Assembly: GCA_963920525.1 (NCBI GenBank)
Contig: OY986438.1
Location: forward strand, 186,850,388-186,914,387
Length of the DNA stretch: 64,000 nucleotides
From: Dichetophora obliterata
Lineage: Eukaryota; Arthropoda; Insecta; Diptera; Sciomyzidae
Direction of reading: 5' to 3'
Under the pieces are notes generated by a model, which had not been told where the DNA came from, did not search any database, and saw only the letters and a program-made list of their open reading frames with translations. Below are positions 20,775 through 32,420 of the stretch, one piece after another; positions within the stretch are counted from its first letter, which is position 1; each line of letters opens with the position of its first letter. A program made the translations under genes and the position numbers.

Positions 20775-21800
20775 GGTAGTAATTCTTAATTTTATCGGTG
20801 TTTCAGCATTTTTAAAATATTTGACACAAAAAATTTTAAAAACAAAATTTTTTGAATAGAGCAACGTATAGAGGTATCTGTTTACTAGGGAGTCCAATCC
20901 CAGAAGCTTTACTCGAGAGTAAAGATTTTCGATCCCAGATTTTCAATACAAAACAAAATGTAAAACAAGCGTGTTTAATTGTCAAATAAAAAATCATTTC
21001 TGTTTTTTGTATAATTTTCTCTTATTATTTCCTTTCAATAACAAAAACTACGTCACTATCAGAGATTGAATTAAAAAATTATGTGCAGTAGAATCATTGA
21101 AAATTATTTCCAGACAACTGAGACCCCGATTTTACATTTGATTGTTTGAAAATATTTTTGAATTAGTCTTACAGATATTGAACATAAGATGAAATAAAAA
21201 CTAATTTATTATTTTTATATTGAAAATATATCAAGCCGCAATAAAACGTCATCAAATGAAGTCAAAAAAATTTGTTTTTCGGGGAGTTCCAGGGGTCGCT
21301 AATCACGAATCTGACTCGAAAAAGTTAAAAAAAAATGGCATCAAAGAAATGGCGGGTTAATTTATTTGTTTTTAATTTAAATCATTTGTTTTAAATATTA
21401 AAGTTTTTGCATTAAATTTTTCATTTAAATAAATGAGTTTAAACTGAAAATTTGTACAATAAAAGTATATTTAAAAACATTGTTTTGAAAACAAAAAACT
21501 TTTGTTTTAAACTAAACTTTAAAAGCATTTGTATTTAACTTAAATGAAATTGTTTCAAGCTCTATTTCAAAAACAAATTCGTTTAATATGAACACAATTT
21601 CATTTAATTTTAACACATGTTTTCTTCAGTAGTGATGTTTTCCTTTTTGAAAACGTATTGAAAACGTTGTTGTTGTGGTTTCTTGGAAAGATTCGTTAGA
21701 ACAATTAATTGTGGCCTTCCGAACGAAATAAAGTATTTGGAAAAATTCCGAACCTTTTGCGTTTTATTCAAAATCAAAATACAACACGTCTTAATGGAAC
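20775..21800. other. Noncoding AT-rich stretch
   Basis: T/A runs and words such as GTTTAAACTTAAATGA in various arrangements; no coding frame, no clear repeat boundary. Confidence 0.45.
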
Positions 21801-21822
21801 ACCCTTTAATATTTCAAATCCT

Positions 21823-22230
21823 TCTAAAAAAAGCTGTATACAAAAAGAACTGCTCAATTCAGAGAGCCTTGCAAATTTTATAATCCAAGTCAAAAACCAC
21901 TTCCGTCTATTGTAACGTAACGCCAGAACATATTTTTGCTTATATCTTTAAATCCTAAGAGTCGATTGTTGTCATTGTTTTTATTTAATCTAGTTATGAC
22001 TATATTAAATTAAAGCTAGTTATTTACTACGCAAATATAAAAAACCTTTTTAAAAGTTATGCCCCCTCCCTTCCCCAAATATGCATTTACAATCTGGCGT
22101 TACGTACGATTTGTACGCAGAAATATTAAAGCAAAAGAATGAAAAACGCTAATTTTTAAAAAGGTTTTTATATTTGCGTAGTTTTTAAGTAGCACTATAT
22201 TTTGTTAAAACAATGACAATGACATACGGA
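21823..22230. repeat. Fold-back repeat related to 17,440-17,680
   Basis: ACTACGCAAATATAAAAAAC at about 22,028 is matched by its inverse GTTTTTATATTTGCGTAGT near 22,167, extended to about 30 bp, with a ~100-bp loop holding TCTGGCGTTACGTAC. The loop word is itself inverted relative to GTAACGTAACGCCAGA at 21,913. Outer parts share blocks with 17,440-17,680. Confidence 0.55.
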
Positions 22231-22379
22231 AGATAAGTCCTTGCTAGTTCTTTTTTGAAAGTCAATATTGATTTATAACTATTAGTCAATAATCAAAAAG
22301 GAATAACACAGGTCTGCAAATGTTAACTCTTATTTTCCCCTTTTGGATTTGAATGCTGGTTTGGAGTATTTTGGTGCAT

Positions 22380-25300
22380 AGATTATGAATATGTACTTGA
22401 ATGTTTCCTATCAGTTTTCAGTTCAGTTTTTTGAAAAATAGCTTTGTGTGAATTAAAAGAAAGGCAACTTTACTAATAATATTGTTGTATTATTATTGTT
22501 TTGTTTTGTTGGGTTTCTGAAATGCCATGATGGCTGGTAATAACTCTAATGTCGACACTAATGGAAATCATAAGGTTATGATTGACATTCTTTGCAAGCA
22601 ACATTCTGGCTTAAAAATAGCTCACTTTAATGCCAGAAGTCTAAATGATTACAAATTGGATTGCACTAGATACATTTTTTCTGAATCCTCTGTAGACATA
22701 CTCTGTGTCACTGAGACTTGGTTTTCAAATGCAATTAACGACTCTATACTTCGTATAAACAATTATAATCTTTTTCGTCACGATAGGCTGAATAGAAGGG
22801 GAGGAGGGATTGCAATATATTGCAAAAAAAACCTAAATGTAAAATTCTTGAGCAAGTCTAATGCAACCGAAGTAGAGTTTTTAAACATTGAAATATATGA
22901 TAGCAGAATTAAAGTTTTTCTTTCATGTATATATAATCCTAGCTGCAGTTCTAGCCTCAAGCCGTTGCTCTCCTCCATATCTGGTTGTCTTATTGATTAT
23001 GACCACTTTATATTACGTGGTGACTTCAATATAAATCTGCTCTGCAATGATAACTCAACCACAAAACTTCTAGAAGATCTCTCTGAAGTTGGTCTTTTTA
23101 TTGTCAATTCGGAGGAATCAACTCGCTTCGGTAGCAATGTAACTCCTAGTCTGCTGGATTTTTTTGTTGTGTCTGATGTATCATCGGTTCTACTATTTGA
23201 TCAGATATCCTTTATCTCTGATCATGACCTTATTTTTTGCACGTTGAATGTACATCTCACGCCCATTGTTTTGGTCAATACTTTTACGTATCGAGACTAT
23301 AAATCGATTGACTCTGAATCTTTATTTTCCGATTTATCTCGCGAAAATGGGTTTAACTGTTGGCTTTTCAGTACAGTTGATGATAAATTAAGCTGCTTCA
23401 TTAACAAAGTAACTAACTTATATGATAGTCACGTGCCTTTACGTTCATCCCGAATTACAAATAGATCCTGCCCGGTTCACAAACTCTATTAAACAGGCTT
23501 TGAAAAAACGGCATAAGGCCTATACTATTTGGAAAAGAAAACCTACAGATTCAAACAGGGAGAACTTTAGAAGAGCAAGAAACGAAGCTTCATCGGCAGT
23601 GAAACTGTCCAAAAAACGATTCTTTTCATCAAGGCTAAGTTCGTCACAACCTGCAAAGAAACTCTGGAATAACCTAAAGGCGATCGGAATAGGATATGAG
23701 AACAAAATTGCAGGGTGACAATTAGATCCAGATGCTCTAAATTCGTTCTTTGCAGCCAGCCCCGATGACCAAATCTCTTATTCGTCTATTAGTCCGAATG
23801 CCGCTAATATGTTTCAGAAGTTTGAGTTCACTGCAGTTGATGAATCTGATGTTGTAAGGTGTATCTTAAAGATTAAATCGAATGCTGTCGGTGAAGATGG
23901 AATAGATATTAGGTTTATTAAACTCATACTTCCTTACGTTATTAGTTCCCTTGTGTACATTCTTAATCACTGTCTAACAAGTTCTACATTCCCTTCCATC
24001 TGGAAAGTCACTACAATAATTCCAATAGGAAAAAAAACTACAGCTGCCATCCCTAGTGATTTTCGACCCATAAGTCTGCTATCCTCAATTTCAAAAGTTC
24101 TTGAATCTCTAATGGCGGACCAAATTTGTAAATATCTCCTTGAACAGAATTTACTCTCTCCCTTGCAGTCTGGATTTCGTCCTGGGCATAGCTGTTCTAC
24201 CGCAGTAGTAAAAATTCTGGATGATATAAGAACTCCGTTTGACAGAGGACAGATCACCTTGGCTTGTTTGTTGGATTTCTCGAAAGCGTTCGATAGTGTC
24301 AGTCACCTCTTGCTATGCAGGAAGTTAAAAATGTTCTTCAACTTTTCAGATACTGCTGCAAAACTACTGAAAAGTTACTTAGAAGGGAGGACGCAGAGAG
24401 TTAAAATAGGGAATTTATTTTCAGGGATCAGGCGAATTAGTAGTGGAGTACCCCAAGGATCAGTACTTGGGCCGCTATTCTTTACAATGTTCTTAAACGA
24501 CATTTTTTCGGTCTGCAAAGATGTCTCAATGCACGCGTACGCAGATGACTTGCAACTGTATCTTTCCCGACCTTCAGGTCTCATTGGCACATAAATGCCA
24601 GAGTAAACGATGACCTGCTAGAAATCGCCAAATGGGCCAGTGAAAACAACCTCTGCTTAAGCCCCAAAAAAATCTCATGTGTTACCTGTTATGAAATATA
24701 GATACCCATTTACTGAACTGCCTCATATCTTCCTTAATGGAACTAAACTTAGCCTTGTTAGCAAAGTAACTAATCTCGGTTTTATTTAGAATTCTTCACT
24801 TATGTGCGAAGACCATATCAACAGTGTGGTAAGTAAAGTTTATTATTCCTTACGTAACCTAAGAAAAACTGCAAAATTTATTCTAACAGAAACAAGAAGA
24901 AGACTGATAGTACAATTAGTCGTGCCCATAATAACCTACTCTGAAGTTGTATATAGCAAGCTCGATTCGAGGTCATCACATAAGTTATTGGTGGCATATA
25001 ACAACGCAGCTCGATATGTTTACGGTATCCGAAGGTTTGATCATATATCAACACACAGTAATCGCGTTCTTGGTTGCGGTGTTATAAGCTTTCTCAATGC
25101 AAGAAACTGTATTTTCCTTCATCGACTTATATATTCAAAAAGTCCTTACTATGAAAACGTACTTTGAAAAACTTGAATTCTGCAGGTCCGCCAGAAGCCT
25201 TTTTTTCCTGGTTCCCCCCCTTCAAATACAGTGAATCTAGTAGACTGTTTTTCATTAGTGCAATTAGACTCTGGAATACCCTTCCGAATAGTATCAAACG

Positions 25301-25625
25301 CATCAGCAGCAAAACAACCTTTAAGCGCCTTATCTATGACTATTTCTCCTAACTATTTTTTTTCAAACTTTCTCATTATTTATTTGTTACATATACTCTA
25401 TACTTTAACTTCTCACTTAACCGTCTAACTTTAATTTCTCACAATAAATATACTTAAATCATTTAACTTAAAATGTTATCTAGCACTAAGTTTTCCTATG
25501 AATCTGTTGTTATTTATTTAAATTGTTACTCTGAGTTTCTGTTGTAAATTATTGTATTGTTGCATTTAAAAGAATCAATCTTATATGCTAATATTTTTTA
25601 TCAATAAACTTAAACTTAAACTTAA
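22380..25625 (+). mobile_element. Decayed jockey/CR1-type LINE
   Basis: A single LINE in plus orientation: endonuclease and reverse transcriptase pieces from 22,527 to 25,352, then an untranslated 3' part ending in a TTAAAC repeat (TAAACTTAAACTTAAA at about 25,608). No ORF1 is visible upstream of 22,527, so it is 5'-truncated or the first frame is lost. The 5' boundary given is approximate. A 3' fragment of a close relative lies at 14,384-15,315 on the other strand. Confidence 0.8.
22527..25352 (+). pseudogene. LINE ORF2 (endonuclease + reverse transcriptase), broken
   Basis: Apurinic-type endonuclease motifs come first (KIAHFNARSLND, CVTETWF, GGGIAIYC, LRGDFNINLL, ISDHDLIFC). Then come reverse transcriptase motifs (DFRPISLLSSISKVLE, LLDFSKAFDSVSH, SSGVPQGSVLGPLFF, YADDLQLYL) and the LINE C-terminus (SAIRLWNTLPNSIK). 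The catalytic YADD is present. Breaks: a frame change near 23,430-23,490, an in-frame TGA at 23,716-23,718, frame changes near 24,580 and 24,670, an in-frame TAG near 24,787 and a frame change near 25,160. No RNase H domain is seen, as expected for jockey/CR1. The copy cannot encode a full protein. Confidence 0.85.
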
Positions 25626-25689
25626 ATACAAACGACATTTACTGAGGTATTTTTTTTATTTCAATTACGAAACAATAACATAACTTTAA

Positions 25690-25883
25690 AACATTACAAA
25701 TACATTTGAAGGACAGTAATACATAAGTTAAAGATATTAAATACTATTGTGGTATCTTGCTTTTTTTTCACCGAAGCTCCGATTGTGAGATTTTCGCTTG
25801 AAATTCCGAGTTGGATCATCTCGCTTTAACAGCCAAAAATAGTCTGCCACCATTTTTTTATTCCACCTTCCCTGATAGCGACG
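25690..25883 (-). pseudogene. Transposon-associated ORF, downstream half (split by Transib)
   Basis: Read on the minus strand across the Transib insertion, this piece continues the frame family of 29,224-29,760: ...ERFHQ...KEMER joins YQGRWNKKMVADYFWLLKRD and RNFKRKSHNRSF here. The motif set (NLGAVSEE, GERFHQ, YQGRW, MVADYFW) is familiar from many unannotated arthropod genes that appear to be transposon-derived; I cannot name the superfamily. The break point is exactly the CGACG duplication. Confidence 0.6.
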
Positions 25884-25922
25884 CACAGTGTCGTGTTTTC
25901 ATATAAACGGCGGCCAAAAATA
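25884..25922 (+). repeat. Transib end with RSS-like heptamer, 23-bp spacer, nonamer-like block
   Basis: CACAGTG (25,884-25,890) is identical to the consensus V(D)J signal heptamer. A spacer of exactly 23 bp (25,891-25,913) separates it from CCAAAAATA (25,914-25,922), which matches the ACAAAAACC nonamer at positions 2-7. The partner end has a 12-bp spacer. Confidence 0.85.
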
Positions 25923-26013
25923 GAAGGAGTTATCGTAGAAGAATGAAAATTAGTACACATTACTATTATAAGTAGGAAAGGAAAAAAACGAAGTTTTGAA
26001 AAAATCGGCCCAA

Positions 26014-26330
26014 GGACTCGCCCAACTCCCATATATCCTGAAATGAAAAAAAATTATATTTTCCAAAATTGTTGTTGGAATTGAACTAAATTTGGCTCGA
26101 TTTGTCTCTGATATATTTCTGATAATTGTGGTGAGTTATATGAAATTATCTCGAAGGACTCGCCCACCTCCCATATATCCTGAAATGAAAAAAACTTATA
26201 TTTTCCAAAATTGTTGTTGGAATTGAACTAAACTTGGCTCGATTGGTCTCTCATATATTCCGGATAACTTTGATAAATTTTATGAAATTATCTCAAAGGA
26301 CACGCCCACCACCCTTATATCCTTGATACG
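26014..26330. repeat. 142-bp tandem repeat in the Transib 3' region
   Basis: GGACTCGCCCAACTCCCATA, GGACTCGCCCACCTCCCATA and GGACACGCCCACCACCC start at 26,014, 26,156 and 26,298. Between them ATTTTCCAAAATTGTTGTTG and GAATTGAACTAAA are duplicated. The repeat is within the element, between the transposase stop and the CACAGTG end. Confidence 0.8.
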
Positions 26331-26710
26331 TAAAAGATGCAATTTGTCCACGGAAATTGTCAACACCTCTTTCACATTTTTGTAACTTTTTCAATAAGTT
26401 TCCTATTTTTATCTGTTCCGATCCGATAAGATTGAAATTTTGCATGTAAATATATTTAGTTATATTGTAGCATATTGCCAGTTTTAAAAAAAAATTCGTA
26501 AAAGCCCCACTCCCATACAAATAACATAAATTAAAAAATTATTTTAATTTGTAAATTGTGATCATATAAGAGCAAAATTTTACAAAAATTATTAACTCAG
26601 TGAAAAGAAATTTAAAAACATGAATTTTATTTATTTAACATAACATATTCAATATACATACATACATAAAATATATATATATAGTAGGTATTACAGGCAA
26701 TCAAAATATA

Positions 26711-28890
26711 TTAACAACTATCACTGCCATCACTTTCAGATTCTACCAGATTCGCTGTTTTTATGCTCTGAAATCTTTCTTTTGTAACTAAATACTCTTT
26801 CAGATCATTTATATCAGTTTTCCTTAAAAGTATTTTCTGACTATGCATCGAAATTGATGGCTCTGACTGCAGAATAAGATAATTTATTAGGTCTCTCATG
26901 GAGGCAATTCTACTTATTTTTCTCGTATGTTTCAATCTTGCATTTCTTATAATTTTATGACTTGTCTCTATTGCTTCTTCTGATAACATTCCAATGGGAA
27001 TAGTGGAATATTTAATAAAATCTATACCATGAACTAGAATTTTATGCACAGTTGCAGGCATATAATACCAAGGATATAATTTGAAATATAAAAGTGCTGT
27101 ATCTTTTAAAAGCTTTTCAAAATTTGATGTATGTATATAATGGCCACTTGAAAGTGTTCTTAAAATAATAGAAAAATTTTTTATTAAGCTTACATCTACA
27201 TTAGTAATCTGAGCTGAAAGTTCGACATTGTAAAAGAAGCGCCTTGCAGTATTGCCATCATTCGTTGTGCCATACCCCGTCTTAACCTTATCAACTATAA
27301 GACCCATTTCAGACTTAAATTGTGCTTGAATACTTCTCTTTTGCTCAGCAACCTGATCTTTATCTTCTTTTCCTACCACTCTCCATTTCTTTATAGGCTG
27401 TTTGTAAGAAATATGCAAAATGCATTCAAAACATTTGATCCATGCATGTAATGTCGACAATCCGTACTGATAGCACTGCTCATTCACAGGCCTTTCGGAA
27501 ATCGATAAGCTGTTCATTTCAGATGGCTTAGCTCCACATAAAGCACAAGTTGAACTACTACTGTTTCCACTTAATACATTTAAAACTGCACCATCAATCA
27601 TTGTCAACTGCATTTTATAGTGAACGTTAAGGTTTTTGTTTTTTTAAATGTAATTATATGTATCTGGACCTTCAATTTCTGTATTTATGCTATCCCTTAC
27701 TGATTGTATTACACTTGGATTCTCTTTTGTAAAAATAATTTTAAGTGGTCTACATAACCTCCAAGATAAATGTCTATCATTTTCCCAAACTATTTGACCA
27801 TCTGACCAATCCAACAATCGTAAAGGAACGAAGGAAGTTACAAACATAAATTCATCACTAGCTTCCTCATCTTGAAATTTTTGTTTGTATACACTATGCC
27901 CACTACTGCCATCAAATCCCCACTTGCATTCCAGGACTATATCATTGTTGGTATCAATATCATTAACATCTAAAATGCTTTTTACAGTTTTATCCAAAAT
28001 CTTCTGTAAGGGTACCTCTGCAGAAGATTCTGTTAATTGAATGTCATCAGGCAAAATCTTTTTTTTTAGCCTCTGCAATCATATAGTAAGATGGAAAGCA
28101 ATCTTTGTGAATAGAATTTACTACTTTCCTCATCATATTGTACTGCCTCATAGATAAATCCATATCAATGTATAATTCTAGAGCATTTTCAACATAAATT
28201 TTTTCATTAGTATTTGAACCTGTTAACCTTTCTGCGGCTTTTTTAATAGCTTCAGATGAAGCAGAAGCGACAAGTTCCTCCACTCGCCTCCTTTTTGTTC
28301 GCATTGAACCCTCCTCATAAGAAACATTCGGTCGGCCTTTACGACTTGTACTTGCTTCCTAATATAGTATAAAATAATTAAGTTTTCTTGCAATACCAAA
28401 ACTTTACACGGATACTTACATTACAAATGATTTCACAAAATAGTTCGCTATCTAGCCAGTCACTCAACTCAGTTTCAAATCTGTCTCTAATGCGATGATA
28501 TTTAGACCAATTGTTAGAGAATTTTAATAGAGTAAGCTTTATTTTCTGTTGTTCACTTTCTAATAATACTCGTTTAAAATGCTTTTCGACAAAATCTTTA
28601 ACATGATTCATAACATCGCATGGTCTCTTTTGCTTTATCTTTAGCCACAATTGAAAAATAGTGCGCATCCGCAATGAGGTTGACACTGAAAAACAATCAT
28701 AAAAGAAATTCGTGCAAAATCGAGCAGCTGAATGTTAAATATATTAAAATACATACTTGTAGCTACAAAATACCAAAAAATTGGAAAAGTGTTATCTCTA
28801 CTTTCTTTTAAATTCTCTATGAAAGTTCGCTGTTGCTGAAAAATCTTGACAATGCCTCACTACTATCTTCTTTCTAACTGTATCTGACAT
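26711..28890 (-). pseudogene. Transib transposase gene (RAG1-core homologue), three exons, broken
   Basis: Predicted model: exon 1 28,757-28,890 (ATG at 28,890), 71-bp intron (GTATGT...TTTTTCAG), exon 2 28,420-28,685, 61-bp intron (GTAAGT...ATATTAG), exon 3 26,711-28,358. Core motifs in order: KWGFDGSSGHS (first catalytic Asp), FVTSFVPLRLL, TMIDGAVLN (second Asp), STCALCGA (zinc CxxC), GTTNDGNTARRFF, LYPWYYMPATVHKILVHG, IGMLSEEAIETSHK (Glu). Order and context match the Transib/RAG1 DDE core. Breaks: a frame change inside exon 1 (near 28,825), another in an A9 run (28,055-28,065) and an in-frame TAA at 27,644-27,646. All three acidic positions survive. The gene would have catalysed cut-and-paste of the element. 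Confidence 0.9.
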
Positions 28891-29190
28891 ATGATCAATA
28901 TTTGTAAACAAAAACAGTGTTGTAATTATAACTAGAAGCATCACTTACCACCCTGTTAAAAATTTTGGTAGCCGTTACACTCAAATACTTAAATTCTTAG
29001 TATTATAAATGAACATGAAATTTGGGATTTTCCCATAAATTTCGTATGCTGTACACAAACTTTGACTTTGAACCACTATAACTTTAAAATTTGTAAACAT
29101 TTTAAGAAGATATTTTAGATATCATCTAACCAGAGTGTTAAAAAAAATAATATAATAAAAAAACGTTCAAATTCTAACATTGACCTTAAC

Positions 29191-29218
29191 CATTTTTGGC
29201 CAGCCTCGTGACACAGTG
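29191..29218 (-). repeat. Transib end with RSS-like heptamer, 12-bp spacer, nonamer-like block
   Basis: Read inward on the minus strand: CACTGTG (29,218-29,212), a 12-bp spacer (29,211-29,200), then CCAAAAATG (29,199-29,191). With the 23-bp end at 25,884 this makes a 12/23 pair. The two ends share CAC(A/T)GTGTC and a GGCCAAAAAT block that is offset by 11 bp, about one helical turn. Confidence 0.85.
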
Positions 29219-29223
29219 CGACG

Positions 29224-29760
29224 TTCCATCTCTTTCTTATTCTGGTGAAATCTTTCGCTTTACTCTTCACTTACAGCTCCCAAGTTATCAGGAAAGTAGC
29301 TCAAATGCAAATAAGGGAAATGCATTTTATTGCTCATCGAGCATCCCATTTTGCCGAAATTTTCAATAATTTTCTCTACAATTTCCACATAATAAGGACT
29401 TTTGTGGTTTTCTAGAAAATGTCTCACTACTTCCTTAAAAGGTTTCCAGGCTTCTAACTCAACTTCCCTCAATTTTTCATCGAAGCTGTATCTTTCATCA
29501 ATTTTCTTATATCCGGACCAACGAAAATACCTTCTTTCAGTTTGGTGTAGATACTTAAAAAAATTTGGTGTAAAAAAAATTTGGTGTAGATACTTAAAAA
29601 GTTCTCCTTCTTTGTTCAGCGCATTCACAAATTGTTCCATCATCCCCAGTTTTATGTATCTCCCAAGGGAGAAGATTTGTTTTCGCTTCTACAGCGTACT
29701 AAGCTTAAGCGTTACAAATTGCACGGAAGTACTGATTTTGTCAAAACAATGATAATGCTA
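29224..29760 (-). pseudogene. Transposon-associated ORF, upstream half (split by Transib)
   Basis: Minus-strand frame of about 127 codons plus upstream in-frame sequence (GRYIKLGMMEQFVNAL). It contains EAWKPFKEVVRHFLENHKS, YYVEIVEKI, MGCSMSNKMHFPYLHLSYF and PDNLGAVSEE, the ordered motif set of a widespread arthropod transposon-derived family that I recognise but cannot name. A premature TGA follows VSEE at 29,260; the GERFHQ-like continuation lies in a shifted frame up to the CGACG site and resumes beyond the Transib at 25,878. A short tandem duplication (GGTGTAGATACTTAAAAA twice, 29,540-29,605) inserts a repeat of FKYLHQ. Confidence 0.65.
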
Positions 29761-32243
29761 TTTATACAAAAATAAATCATCTACCTTCATTAACCCTTTT
29801 CTAACGATTTAAGTTAATTTCTACAATAAAAACATAAGGTTTGCTAGAAATGAGGTCTTAAGCAAATGAATCAAAAATCTAAATTTTTTTTGATAATAAT
29901 GGTATGTCACCTAGTTAATTAGTTATATTAAACTAATTATTTATGAGAACTTATTTATTAGTCTCTAATGCAACCATTCAGTGCATTCTTGGTTTAATAA
30001 GAAACGATTCAAATAAAATATGATTTAATAACTGGAAGGCCTAGATAATTTTTGCAAAAATAAATAACGATGCTTCGTAACTTTAAAACCTGACGCGATG
30101 GAATTTTTTAACTATTTTTCTTGTAATCAGCACCTTATTAGCTATCTAAATCAATCATCAAAACTGAAAGGGGAAAACCATTGCTGACCTGTGTAATTCA
30201 TAAAAAGTATTCGTATTTGAGATGATTCTAAAAAAAACACTACCATTAAAAATATATTAAAGAATTTCAAAATTGTAATTTGTTTTTGACCCAAATGGGA
30301 TAACATTTATTAATTTATACAAAAACTAACTCTTATATTTTTATTTTAAAACGCACAAGTTAATGCGAAAAACAACAAGATACAGATTACTGATATCAGT
30401 TATCACAAGGTACTGATTCAATCAATAAATATTATAAACAATCCTAAATAGTACCTCACCACAAGAGTTCAGTGAACTATACTCAAGTCCAAACAATCGT
30501 AAATATGTACTTGTATGTCCGTATGTACATTTATCCAATGACATAATACACACTTTAAGTGCACACAACAAATATTGACTTTAAGCAAATTTAAGCGGAA
30601 AGCTAAAATATTTGTCTGCACATAAAATATATTCTTTTAATATGAAATTTTTGGCATATAAAAACATTTTCAAGCACAGTATCCACAGTATCGGTGGATG
30701 GATGGATCTTTTCATATTACAAGTAGATGGAACAAAATAAGAACTGTGTCTTCCTGAAAATTGAAAATAAACACTAATTTGTGTGTCAAAATTTTCGGCA
30801 TTTTGCAAAACACCAATCAGAACAACAGCCACAACTTGTTGAAAAGAGAAAAAGCAAAATTCATTACCGATACACTCGAGAATTCCAAACATAAATATTT
30901 AGTCATTAACAGAATATAACAATAATAGAATTAAAAAAATAGTGAAATCTTTAAGTCATTCACAGCATAAAAATATAAAACAAAAGTACAAAACAATTTT
31001 TACTTCGAGAGATAAAGAAAATCTGCTGCTTGCTGCGAAAATTTTATTCAAAATTTATTAATGTTTTTCACACTTGAATACGTTTTTATTGGGCATAATA
31101 TTGATTAAGTATGGCTGTTTATGTGCTTTAATGAAGCTATTGCTTTGAGCTATTGAGTGTGCTTTTTTTTGTGAAATAATTAATTAACTACAGTATTCAA
31201 GTAAATATTTTAATAAGAAAAAAAATCTAGCAGATAGCAACATCATCATAATATTTTTACATGACTCAAAATTGACGAAGTATTTCTTCCAAAAACTTAT
31301 GAATATTAATCATATTTTGTGATAAATTGTTGATTCAGTATAGTTTTAATTGAAAGTATACACGAGCAATGTAAAAAAATGTTTTAAACATGCTAGATGA
31401 AAGTATTTTAAAACACTATAAACAGAATCGTTACAAATAATAATAAAGTTTCTGTTTTGATATCCCTTAGGTAAAATTTTGTGAGAAATATTTTTATAGG
31501 GTAGTGATACCCTTAATCACTTTTTCCTATTGAGGGTTTCTTTACCCTTTTTAAGACAAGTTTGAAAAATTACCCTGAAAATTAGACGAACATTGTTATT
31601 TACGTATATGCTACAAAAAAGAACGTTTTAAGATTTACCTATAAAAAGGGATCGGATTTTTATGACCTGCTCTTATTTTTAATTATATTTATGTACTTTC
31701 ATATCAGTTCGAATCATCCTAATTTTGTAAAATGTTGTGAAAATGTAATCGCTATGGCTTAGTAATAATAATAAATAATAATACCTAATCATAATAATCC
31801 ATTATCAAAAACAAATTACAATGTTATCTTGTCATAGTCGTTTGAGCTAAGCTTTTACCTTTGAATTTCAAATGAACATGTCCTTATTCGAAATTTTTAT
31901 ATTCATTTGCATTTAAGTTTTTATTTCTATGTTAGTTTTAATTTACTATTAACTCATATCTTATTTGTGCAACCTTGATAATACTCTTTTTGTAGTACTA
32001 AAAAAGATTTAGTCTTATTGTAAACCTCAGTTTTAATATAAATAAATAAATAAAATAAATAAAAATAAAATATGCAAGAAATGACCTAAAAAAATTGCAA
32101 AAATGACCTAAATATTGCAGAAACGGACTGAAAAACTAACAAAAATTACCCAAAAAAACGCAAACGATTACTTAAAAATCAAATAAAAAAATAAGCTTTA
32201 AAAATAATACTTTACTAAATTTAAAACTAATTTTATATAATTT
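29761..32243. other. Noncoding AT-rich stretch
   Basis: No convincing gene. A 103-codon minus frame at 30,581-30,892 lacks coding signatures. Near 32,030-32,070 an (AATAAATAAA)n tract resembles a LINE tail. From about 32,070 to 32,190 the degenerate phrase AAATGACCTAAAAA repeats; the same phrase returns at 33,050-33,200, so it brackets the hAT fragment. Confidence 0.5.
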
Positions 32244-32420
32244 TGATAGCGTTACCGTATATTACAAAGTACATTATTATTAAAATATAAGAACGTCGAT
32301 TGTCTGTCAAAATGTTTTTGTAAACAGAAAAACTTCTTTCGACTTCTGCACTGACGATTGGAGTGCATTTAAAAGACGATATGTTATCGGATGTAAGTTC
32401 CTGTTCTATTTGAATAGTAT
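32244..32420 (-). pseudogene. hAT transposase C-terminal (dimerisation) fragment
   Basis: The minus-strand conceptual peptide contains CTPIVSAEVERSFSVYKNIL followed by TDNRRS, the hallmark of the hAT C-terminal dimerisation region (usually ...VERSFS.YK..L.DNR..). Upstream and downstream coding is not recognisable. Degenerate AAATGACC repeats on both sides may belong to the same dead element. A TGCACATCCCTA word at about 33,830-33,843 is a possible hAT end, but no partner was found. Confidence 0.75.

Larger units (their letters stand above)
25884..29218 (-). mobile_element. Transib DNA transposon, RAG1-related, full length with broken ORF
   Basis: A 3,335-bp element flanked by the 5-bp direct repeat CGACG (25,879-25,883 and 29,219-29,223), the GC-rich 5-bp duplication expected for Transib. 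Its ends are CACAGTG... and, inverted, CACTGTG.... It contains a minus-strand Transib transposase gene of three exons, then a 3' region with a 142-bp tandem repeat. Excision with one CGACG rejoins the interrupted transposon ORF on both sides, which proves the boundaries. Transposase breaks show that it is no longer autonomous. Confidence 0.93.

Noticed and set aside
20863..20930. TATAGAGGTATCTG...AGGG as another Transib-2 end
   Set aside because: Only partial similarity to CACATAGAGGTATTT, no CCAAAA block at the right distance and no partner.
30581..30892. 103-codon minus-strand frame with a hydrophobic start
   Set aside because: The hydrophobic stretch is not at the N-terminus in a signal-peptide arrangement, no splice context or homologous motif is recognisable, and the composition is that of AT-rich noncoding DNA.
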